From: Porphyra umbilicalis
Taxonomy: Eukaryota > Rhodophyta > Bangiophyceae > Bangiales > Bangiaceae
Assembly: GCA_002049455.2 (NCBI GenBank)
Contig: KV919067.1
Span: 62,114-93,497, forward strand
Reading direction: 5' to 3'
DNA: 31,384 nt
Every line of letters starts with the position of its first letter. Position 1 is the first letter of the stretch. The notes beneath the pieces were generated by a model. That model searched no databases, was not told where the DNA came from, and saw only the letters and a list, made by a program, of their open reading frames with translations. The translations under genes were made by a program, and so were the position numbers. Below, piece after piece: positions 20,705 to 27,970 of this stretch.

Positions 20705-22709
20705 CGCGACGCGCCTCTTCTCATCCTTCAGCGTCACCGTGGCCAATGGCGTGCATGTTGTGTTGCCCGGCGTGTCCTTCCCGGTCCTCGTGACCAACTT
20801 CGGGCCATCGGCCGTCGTCCTCCGCGCCAAGGCCAACGTGGGGTACGTCGAGCTCCTGACGACCGGCGTCGTGAAGGTGCCCGACGCGCCCGCGGCCGAG
20901 CCCGTGGGGCCGGATTTCTGTTCGCCCCCCGCCGCCCGCGCCGCTGTCGTGCCGCCCCTCGCCCCCGACCCCGTCGACGACCTTGTCGCGGTGGTCCGCC
21001 CCGCCAGCCCGGTACCGCCGCCGCCGGCGAAACCGACCGATCCGGGGGGGGGGGGGTGTTCGTCCGCGGGCGAGGACCCCTCGACCGCGCCGGCCGGCAA
21101 CGCGGACGGCGACACGGGGGGCTCTCGCGCACCGCTGAGAAAGGACCCCGCGCCCACGGCCGCCGACGTGGCGCTCCCGGAGGCCCCTCCGGCGTTGCAC
21201 GCGCGCATCCACGCCATGCTCGAGGCACACTCCGGGATGTGGACGGGCCAGGCCCTAGCGGTCATCAAGACAGTGCAACACCGGATCGACCTCACGCCCG
21301 GGGCTCGCCCAGTGCGCTTCGCGCCCCGACGTGCGGAGCCCCGGGGGGCCCGCGACGCGGAGAACGCGGAGGTCAAGCGGCAGCTGGCGGCGGACGTCAT
21401 CGAGCCGACCTCGTCGGAATGGGGTTTCCCCGTGGTGCTCGTCCCAAAGAAGGCCAGGACGCTCCGGTTTTGCGTCTATTATCGGCTGCTGAACACCGTC
21501 ACCAAGAAGGATTCTTACCCGCTTCTGCGGATGGACGAGTGCATCGACAGCCTTGGCGACGCCACGGTCTTCTCGACCTTGGACTGCAACGCAGGGTACT
21601 GGCAGGTGGCCATCAACCCCCGCGATCGGTAAAAGACGGCCTTCGTGTCCCACGCGGGCGCCTACCACTACAAGCGCATGCCCTTCGGGCTGACGAACGC
21701 GCCGGCGACGTTTCAACGCGCACTGGATATCATCCTGTCGGGCGTCACGTGGCAGAGCTGCCTCATCTACCTGGACGACGTCATCGTCTACTCGCGCACC
21801 ATGGAGGAGCACGTGGGGCACGTGGCCCGTGTCCTCGGCCTGCTGCAGGAGGCGGGTGTGACCCTGCGTCTCGCCAAGTGCCGGTTCTTCCGGACGGCAG
21901 TCGAGTACCTCGGCCACGAGATCACGCCGGGCCGGCTGGGCGTCATGGAGGCACACACCCGCGCGCTGCGCCTGGCCGCCTTCCCCACAACCCGCACTCA
22001 GGTGCGGAGCTTCGCGGGGATGTGCAACGTCTTCCGGCGCTTCGTCCCCGGGTTCGCCCGCATTGCGGCACCGCTGACGGACCTCATGAATTCCACGGCC
22101 CCCGTCGACGTTCCCCCGCCGACGGCGGCGCAGCAGCAGGCGTTTAACACCCTCAAGGAGGCCCTGAAAAAGCCCCCCGTCCTCGCGCTGGCGCGGCGGG
22201 TCAAGCGCTACGTGCTGGACGTCGACGCCTGCGGGACGCAGGTGAGCGCCGCCCTCCTCCAGGAACAGCCGACCGGAAAGCTCCACCAAGTGACCTACAT
22301 TTGCCGGCGGCTGTCAGCCTCGGAGCTCCCCTTTGGGGTCACTGAGAAAGAATGCCTTGCGGTTGTGTGGGCGTCGCTCAAGCTACGAGCTTACGTGGAG
22401 GGCGCCCGGTTCCTGGTGCGCACCGACCACGACTGCCTCCACTAGATCCTGAACATCGACGGCACGGGGAACCCCCATCTGGCCTGCTGGCGGCTGCGGC
22501 TCAGCGAGCTGGAGTTCGACGTCGCTTACAAGCCGGGGCTGACCCATTATCTGGCGGACGGCATCTCCCGGCTGGTCTCGACCGGGAGCGACTCCACCGC
22601 GTTCGACGACGCTATTCCGGTCTTCGCGGCTCGAGCCGAGTCGGTCCGGGGCCTGGACGCCGCCAACTATGTCGGCGGCACCACGGTCCGGGGCATCGAC
22701 CGCACCGCG
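20687..22709 (+). pseudogene. pol: Gypsy reverse transcriptase and RNase H, with two nonsense codons
   Basis: RT and RNase H would copy element RNA to DNA. A Pro/Ala-rich linker containing a G13 run (21044-21056) precedes RT. RT blocks are clear: GFPVVLVPKK, FCVYYRLLN, FSTLDCNAGYWQVAI, YKRMPFGLTNAPATFQRA and CLIYLDDVIVYS, with the YLDD box at 21768-21779. The usual Asp of FCVDYR is Tyr. RNase H follows (VLDVDACGTQVSAALLQ, then YICRRLSASE, then VRTDHDCLH). TAA at 21630-21632 cuts between two RT blocks and TAG at 22443-22445 cuts RNase H; the same frame continues past both, so these are point nonsense changes. The protein cannot be made intact. Confidence 0.92.
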
Positions 22710-23990
22710 GTGGTGAACGCGCAAGCGGGCGACGCCTACTGTCAACAGGTGGTGCGGTCGCTGAACGCGGGCGCCGCGATCCCGTTCTTCGAGGACCCGG
22801 ACGGCGTCCTCCGGCGTAGGGCCCCGACGGACCAGGCGCACCAGGTCGTCGTCCCGGAAGCGCTGCGCGCGCAGGTGCTCCACCTGGAGCACAACGCGAC
22901 GCTCGCAGGGCACCCGGGGGAGTCCCGGATGTACGCGGCGATGCGGCGGTACTATGACTGGGTCTGGATGGCTGCCAACGTCGTGGCCCACGTGCGCCAA
23001 TGCGACAGCTGCGCCCGGCAGCGGGTCCGGCCGCTGGCCAGCCGCGCGCCGTTGACCCTCTTCCCGGCGACGGTGCCGTTCCAGGACGTGGCCGTCGACC
23101 TGTACGGTCCCCTCGAGCGGACCGCCGCGGGAAACGAGAACATTCTGGTGATCACAGATCGGTTCACGAAGCTCGTGCGAGCCATCCCGATGGGAAGCGT
23201 CAAAGCTGTCGACTGCGCCTTCGTCGTGCTGGACTCCTGGGTCGCGGCCTACGGGCCCCCAGACCGGCTGCTGTCGGATGGCGGCCCGCAGTTCACGGCC
23301 CACTTTTGGCGCCAGGTTTTGCAACCTTCTCTCGATCGAGTCGAAGCTCACGACCCCCTCACATCCCCAGACCAACTGTCAGACGGAGCGCTTCAGCCGG
23401 ACGATGCATACCATCCTCAACCACTACGTGGCAGAACACCCGCGATCGTGGGACCAGCTAGCTGCTGGGGGCCCTGACGCTCGCCTACAACAGCCGACCC
23501 CACCGCAGCACCGGGGTTGCCCCCCTGGAGCTCGTGAACCCCATGGGGGTGTCGAGCTGGGCGCTCAAGAACATCCCCCGCCGCGCGGCGTACCCGGAGA
23601 CGGCCCAGCGGGGCACGGCGGCCGAGAAGAAAGCACAAGCGGCCTTGCTCACCCGGCTGGTCCAGCTCATCCCCCAGCTACGGCCTACCTCACGCGCCAC
23701 CCAGGGACGCTACAAACGCGACCACGACAAGTGGCTCACGCCGCGGGCGGAGCGCATGGTGGAGGGCGGATACGCCTGGCTGCGGAACCATGCCAACGAG
23801 GGCGGCCGTGGCGGCAAGTTGGGCCACGTCGCCCGGGGCCCGTGCCGGGTGGTGGCGGTCCAGGGGCCGACGGTCGTCCTGTACGTCGACAGGGAGCACC
23901 GCCGGGAGAATATCACGCACTTGGTTCGAGCGGGCGCGGGGCCTACCCTGCCCGCGGCGCCGGCCCACCCCGCCCTGCTGACCGTCCGGG
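22710..23990 (+). pseudogene. int: Gypsy integrase, frameshifted
   Basis: Integrase would insert the cDNA. An HHCC zinc domain is visible (HLEHNATLAGHPGESR, then VRQCDSCARQR, about 22878-23020). The catalytic triad Asp is at 23097 (VAVDLYGP), the second Asp at 23277 (LLSDGGPQFTAHFW) and Glu at 23386 (CQTERFSRT). The second Asp to Glu distance is 35 residues plus one extra base, which shows a +1 slip near 23310. A second +1 slip lies near 23460, between WDQL and LGALTLAYNSRPHRS. A C-terminal GPF/Y-like stretch (RGPCRVVAVQGPTVVLYV) is near 23840-23890. Confidence 0.9.
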
Positions 23991-24254
23991 GCGTTCCACG
24001 GGACGGAAGAGGACGGGCAACGCTACGCCGTGGACCGCATCGCGGATCATGCCACCCTCCCGGATGGTACACTGCTGGTGAAAGTGTACTGGACCGGGTA
24101 CCTCGCGCCCACCTGGCTGGACGCGGCGGACGCCCCCCACGAGACGCTCCGCGTGTACCTCCGGCGGGTGGCCCGCGAGGGGCTCCCCCACACGTCCGCG
24201 GACCCGCCTCCGGGCGTGGCCCGAGGCCCCGCCGCCCTCGCGACGCGGGCCTAG
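23991..24254 (+). pseudogene. Chromodomain at the gypsy pol C-terminus
   Basis: After another +1 frame change near 23985-23991, the frame reads QRYAVDRIADHATLPDGTLL, then VKVYWTGYLAPTWLDAAD, then HETLRVYLRR, ending at TAG 24252-24254. The spacing of the Tyr/Val start, W.GY and TW fits a chromodomain. In chromoviruses this module follows integrase and directs insertion to marked chromatin. The match is by motif only; one or more cage aromatics may be altered. Confidence 0.75.
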
Positions 24255-25142
24255 CCGGCCCAGGCGGGCGCGCGCGGCGGGGAAGAGGGGAGCACGGGGT
24301 GAGGGCAGCGGAAAGGACGGCGAGGAAACAAGGCGGGTTTATTCAGTACGGAGACGAGCGGACGCCGCGACGCATACATCTACTCGAGGGGCCCGCGGCC
24401 GGCCGCGTATACGGCACGGCCCCACTCCCGCAGCGTCCGACGGACCGCGGCGTGGAAGCGCATGGCACGACGCTCGGGGGCCTCGAGCGGAGCCCCGCCG
24501 CCGGCCGGCGGCCCAACACAGACATACGTCAGAAGGGCGTCGGCGTACATAGGGTCCGTCATGTCGGCCCAGTTGACGGCGCCGTCCCGGCCGAACAAGG
24601 ACGCGGACCGGGCCGCTATGCTGGCGCCCCGCCACGCGGCGGAGTCCAGGGGGCCTGGCGCGGCCCAAGGCCCCGACAGCCACAGCTCGGCCTCGGGCAC
24701 GCCCCCAACAAGGGGGGCCCCCGCCGAGGCCGCGGTCGCCGGCAGGAGACCCGGCGGGGCCATGGCGGGGCGGGCCGCGTCGGACGCGAGCCACGACCCC
24801 GGCGACGCGGCACTACCCCGGGGAGGGGCAGCCGCCGCCACTCGGGCCAGGGGCGGGGACACCGGGGCGGCAGAGGCCACGGGATACTCGGATAAGGAGG
24901 TCCCCGGACCGTCGGCCTCGCGGCGGCGCTTACGCCGGCCGTACGCGACGCCCGCCCTGCGGTCCTCCCAGGATTCCCGGGGCGCCGCGTCCGGCACGAG
25001 CGCCGACGCCCCGGGTGACCCCCACGGGGCGTAGCTGACCCGAACCCCGGGTGGCAGGCGGCCCGCCAGGTCGGGTTCGACCAAGACGAGGCCGTCGTCG
25101 CCCCGCTGGACGCGGACGTAGTGGCGGGCGGCGTCCGCAATG

Positions 25143-25150
25143 GTCCCCTC
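25143..25150. repeat. Left 8-bp target duplication of the MITE (GTCCCCTC)
   Basis: It is identical to 25393-25400 and directly abuts the left terminal inverted repeat. Confidence 0.93.
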
Positions 25151-25392
25151 CAGGGGTTGTTGGGATACGTGTTTTGGGCCATATCCGGCCCAGAATACGG
25201 ATGTATCCGAGAATATGTCCAAGAATACTCGTCCTCGATGGCCCTTTGGAGAAAAATATACCACGAACGCCATGCGCAGGACCTCACAATATCATTATCC
25301 GCAGAAGAGCTATCAGAAGGGCATCGAATGAAGGCGGTCTGTCCCCAATTACAGTAGCGCCGGATATCGGATATATATCCTGACAACCCCTG
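25151..25392. mobile_element. hAT-type MITE, 242 bp, non-autonomous
   Basis: Terminal inverted repeats are CAGGGGTTGTTGGGATA (left) and, on the other strand, CAGGGGTTGTCAGGATA (right), 15 of 17 identical. Exact 8-bp target duplications GTCCCCTC flank it at 25143-25150 and 25393-25400. CAGGG ends with an 8-bp duplication are the hallmark of hAT transposons. The interior is AT-rich compared with the surroundings and encodes nothing, so it would need a transposase elsewhere. Confidence 0.93.
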
Positions 25393-25400
25393 GTCCCCTC
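25393..25400. repeat. Right 8-bp target duplication of the MITE (GTCCCCTC)
   Basis: It is identical to 25143-25150 and directly abuts the right terminal inverted repeat. Confidence 0.93.
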
Positions 25401-25969
25401 CACTCCCAGGCGGACGGCAGCCGGCGCGGCGCGCGAGGGGTCATGGTGGTAGCGGAGGCGCGCCCGGACGACGGGCCACGGGACCCGTTCCGCTTCCGCC
25501 TCGTATCGCGCGAGGGCCGCCAGGACGGCCGCGTCCCCCTGCGCCAGGTGTTCCCACCCAAACCGCTGACGCAGCGGCGCAAAGGCCGGGGACGGCTCGA
25601 AGAGAGGCCACTTCTCCTCGTACTCTGTTGACCTCTGCTCGGGAATTCCATTGGAGCTATACTTACACGGGGGCTCTTGGTGACTCAAGCTCGTGTACTT
25701 GTTGTCATTCCATTATGTATGACTTGTACTTGTTTGTACTTGATTTGTGTATCTCTTGGTGAGCTCCCCCCTTCTCGTGGTGAGCTCGGGGGGGGGTTTG
25801 TGCGTGGCGTGGTGACTGGATTGTGCGGCGGTTGGCGGCTTACCACCGGGGAGGCGCATGCTCCGCTTTGGGAGGTGCGCCGCAGGCCCTGCACACGCGA
25901 AGAGTGGAAGTGCCTGGGGGAGCACTGAGAGAGGGTCGTCTCTGGGACTGGCAGAGGGGTCGCCTGGGG

Positions 25970-25975
25970 TATATC
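25970..25975 (+). promoter_or_regulatory. Candidate TATA box of copia 1 LTR
   Basis: GGGTATATCTGG lies about 80 bp before the LTR end, in the place expected for the U3/R border. Confidence 0.5.
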
Positions 25976-26008
25976 TGGCGGTCCTAGTTGGCCCAAAGCC
26001 GCCATCCA

Positions 26009-26014
26009 AATAAA
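26009..26014 (+). promoter_or_regulatory. Polyadenylation signal AATAAA in copia 1 LTR
   Basis: An exact AATAAA lies 34 bp before the LTR end, downstream of the TATA-like site, as expected for an R region. Confidence 0.6.
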
Positions 26015-26048
26015 CCAACGCATCCATCTATCTACCTCCCGCTTCACA

Positions 26049-26063
26049 GGTTATGGGCCCAGC
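26049..26063 (+). promoter_or_regulatory. Primer binding site complementary to the anticodon arm of initiator tRNA-Met
   Basis: GGTTATGGGCCCAGC is the exact complement of GCTGGGCCCATAACC, the anticodon stem-loop of eukaryotic initiator tRNA-Met (CAT anticodon). It lies directly after the LTR. Drosophila copia and yeast Ty5 use such internal half-tRNA priming instead of the tRNA 3' end. Confidence 0.88.
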
Positions 26064-26205
26064 TGTCGCTGGTGGTCATCTTCGTCTTCCCTGCGGTCGC
26101 TGGTCGGACGACGTTGCTCGGGTTGCGGTGTGTTCCGGCGTCGCGCGGGCCGATACCGCCGTCGACGTTGTCAGTGCGGTGCTTAGTTGCGCCGCCGTCG
26201 TCAAC

Positions 26206-27517
26206 ATGTCGGACTACGGCCGCCTTAGCGGCCCACGGTTTGCGCAGCTGGACGACGATTACAAGGTGTGGGCGGCGTACCAGCGTGCGCAGCTCAAGAA
26301 AGAGAAGCTGTGGACGGCCGTCGTGACGGACCGCCCTGCTTCTGGTTCGGACGACAAGAAGTCCGACCCGGTGGTCGAAGCGTGGGACGCCATGAACGAG
26401 GCGGCGCTGGCGACCATCCAGATGTCGGTCAAGCCCGTGCATCTCAACACGGTCACGTCGGTTGACACGGCCAAGGAGGCGTGGGACGCGCTCAAGGTCA
26501 TGTTCGAGGCACGTGACAATGCGCAGCTGCTGCGGCTCATGGACGAGCTGAGCAGCCTGAAGAAGGGCGACGACGAAAACATCATCAAGTGCGCGTCGCG
26601 CGCCAAGATGATCCGGGACGAGCTTGCCATGCTCGGAAACCCGGTGGACGACAACACGCTCGCACTGCGTGTCTTGTCGGGGCTTCCGTCAGAGTACGGG
26701 ATTCTCAGGACGGTCTTGGAGAACAAGGAACCCAAGCTCGTCATGTCGGACGTGACGGCTAAGCTGCTGCAAGTGGAGCAGCGGAGCATTACCGTCGCCG
26801 CGTCGAAGCCTTCTGGCATTTTCAAGTCACAAGCCTTTGCTGTAGCGGCGCACAAGAAGTCGTTTGACAAGAAGTCGATCGTGTGCTTCTACTGCAACAA
26901 GAAAGGGCACATGCAGCGCGACTGCTACAAGAAGAAGGCGGATGAGGCCAAGGGCAAGGGCAAGCCCGGCGGTGGTGGTCGTGAAGGCGGCCAAGGCGGC
27001 GGGCCCCACGCGGGTGCCGCTCTGGCCTACACTGCTTCCACCGGCAATGCCGGGAGCAGCAAGGCTCACGGCAGCACACGCGGGTTGTCAACCTGGGTGC
27101 TCGACTCTGGCGCAACCAACCACATGGCTGCCGGGGACAAGGGCTTCACCGTCCGGACGGCGGGAAGCGGGGCCGAGGTCACCTTGGCCAACGGCGATAA
27201 GGTGCCCATCAAGGGGCACGGCCACGTCTCCATGGACGTTGGCAAAGGAAACACCAAGACGCGCATGGTGCTCGGGGAGGCTATGCTCGTTCCGGACCTG
27301 ACTAGCAACCTGCTGTCGGTTCGAGCAGTCGACCGCAACAGAGGTGCGGTGGTGTTTGTCGACAACGCCTGCTACATTCTTAGCGACGGGGATGCTGTAC
27401 GCTTGAGCGGGGTGCTCGACAAGGCGTCGGTGGTCGGCAAGGTGAATGACCTGGAGCAGTATGTGCTCAAGGTGACGCCGGTCCAGGCGTCGGCTAACGC
27501 GGCATCTACGCGCATAG
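26206..27517 (+). CDS. gag-pol: Copia 1 Gag and protease, cut by nested insertion
   Basis: The start chosen is ATG 26206 (MSDYGRLSGP), because the upstream in-frame codons look like leader. About 437 residues are seen. Residues 16-175 form a UBN2-type copia Gag (YKVWAAYQRAQLKKEKLWTA, then AWDALKVMFEARDNAQLLRL, then VLSGLPSEYGILRTVLENKE). The zinc knuckle CFYCNKKGHMQRDC is at about 227-240 and a Gly/Lys-rich linker at 245-270. Protease has WVLDSGATNHM, with catalytic Asp about 300, and LVPDLTSNLLSV at about 361-372. The frame is undamaged up to the point where the copia 2 LTR enters at 27518; reading on gives only LTR sequence until a stop at 27754-27756. Integrase and RT are missing from the window. 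Confidence 0.92.
27513..27517. repeat. Candidate 5-bp target duplication of copia 2 (CATAG)
   Basis: These are the five bases directly before the copia 2 LTR. The partner copy would lie past the right edge, so it is unconfirmed. Confidence 0.45.
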
Positions 27518-27935
27518 TGTTGAAACGCAGTGGGGATTGGGGTTGGGGGACCACGGTGAAGTGGTTGAGTGGCTTGAGCTTGTGTGTGTGTGTGCGAACG
27601 TGCTTTGTTGGTTGTCCTAAGGATCGCCCGCCTCTCCCAACCGAGAGCACCTCTAAAATAGTCCCCACCGGCCCCAGTGCTCCCCCCTCTCGCGCCCACA
27701 CCGACGCCCACGCCCTCGCACCAAATCGAATCACTCACCAAATCAAAAGCCACTAGAGCAAAGCGAAGATCAAATCCAAAACATGCCAAAAGTAACGCCC
27801 CAAGATGACCCAACACAAATGTGTGCAACTTGACCACGTCTTGCAAAAGTACCATGTGGGGTACCATAAGGGTCACCGACCATCGTCCAACCGCGAACCG
27901 CCAGTGGAGTAGGCGACGAGCATCACAGTCCAACA
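27518..27935 (-). repeat. Copia 2 3' LTR (418 bp)
   Basis: On the plus strand it runs from TGTTGAAACG (27518) to GTCCAACA (27935), so both ends carry the 5-bp inverted repeat TGTTG/CAACA. On the minus strand a TATA-like CTATTTTAGAG lies at about 27650-27662. A (TG)7 microsatellite is at 27581-27594. The far end coincides with the break in the copia 1 frame, confirming the boundary. Confidence 0.88.
27581..27594. repeat. (TG)7 microsatellite in copia 2 LTR
   Basis: Seven TG units lie inside the LTR. The length may vary between the two LTRs and between copies. Confidence 0.9.
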
Positions 27936-27948
27936 CTCCTCCTTGCTT
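27936..27948 (-). promoter_or_regulatory. Copia 2 polypurine tract
   Basis: On the minus strand AAGCAAGGAGGAG directly precedes the LTR start TGTTGGAC, which is the position of the plus-strand DNA primer. It begins 22 nt after the pol stop codon. Confidence 0.75.
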
Positions 27949-27970
27949 GTTGCCGCGGCGGTTCTTGTTT

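Larger units (their letters stand above)
16500..24254 (+). mobile_element. Ty3/gypsy LTR retrotransposon with chromodomain (chromovirus), degenerate
   Basis: The order is 5' LTR, primer site, Gag, protease, RT, RNase H, integrase, chromodomain, which is the Ty3/gypsy order with the C-terminal chromodomain of chromoviruses. The coding part is broken by in-frame stops at 18984, 21630 and 22443 and by +1 frame slips near 17895, 20686, 23310, 23460 and 23990. No copy of the 5' LTR is seen downstream within the window. Either the 3' LTR lies beyond the right edge, displaced by nested copia insertions, or it has been lost. The end coordinate is the last recognised coding base, not a proven element end. 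Confidence 0.93.
24380..25626 (-). pseudogene. Unknown ORF split by a hAT MITE
   Basis: Two minus-strand open segments (25626-25401 and 25150-24380) flank the MITE. Removing the 242-bp element plus one 8-bp duplicate brings them into one frame of about 330 residues, reading through VEGT then IADAARHYVRV. The N-terminal part looks like a compact domain (EKWPLFEPSPAFAPLRQRFG, WEHLAQGDAAVLAALARYEA, VRARLRYHHDPS). A basic YGRRKRRREAD stretch could be a nuclear localisation signal. An Ala/Pro-rich linker follows, and the C-terminus holds WADMTDPMYADALLTYVCVG and RRTLREWGRAVY. No family is recognised. It converges on the gypsy pol, 125 bp away, and could be an antisense accessory ORF of that element or a host gene. 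The 5' end is lost at the copia 1 LTR. Confidence 0.6.
25626..26048 (+). repeat. Copia 1 5' LTR (about 423 bp)
   Basis: The right end is firm: CTTCACA ends at 26048 and the primer site follows with no gap. The left end at TGTTGACC (25626) is tentative. It begins TGTT as copia LTRs often do, gives a length close to the 418-bp LTR of copia 2, and coincides with the loss of the minus-strand ORF. TATA-like TATATC is at 25970-25975 and the polyadenylation signal AATAAA at 26009-26014. Confidence 0.65.
25626..27517 (+). mobile_element. Ty1/copia element 1, 5' part (nested host of copia 2)
   Basis: 5' LTR, half-tRNA primer site, leader, Gag and protease lie in order on the plus strand. The element stops abruptly at 27517, where the LTR of copia 2 begins. 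Its integrase, RT/RNase H and 3' LTR should resume beyond the window's right edge. A 5-bp candidate target duplication TACTC precedes the predicted LTR start. Confidence 0.88.

Noticed and set aside
24279..24292. GGGGAAGAGGGGAG as the gypsy polypurine tract
   Set aside because: It lies in a plausible place after pol, but the sequence that follows (CACGGGG) does not match the LTR start TGTAGTACC, so it does not abut a 3' LTR.
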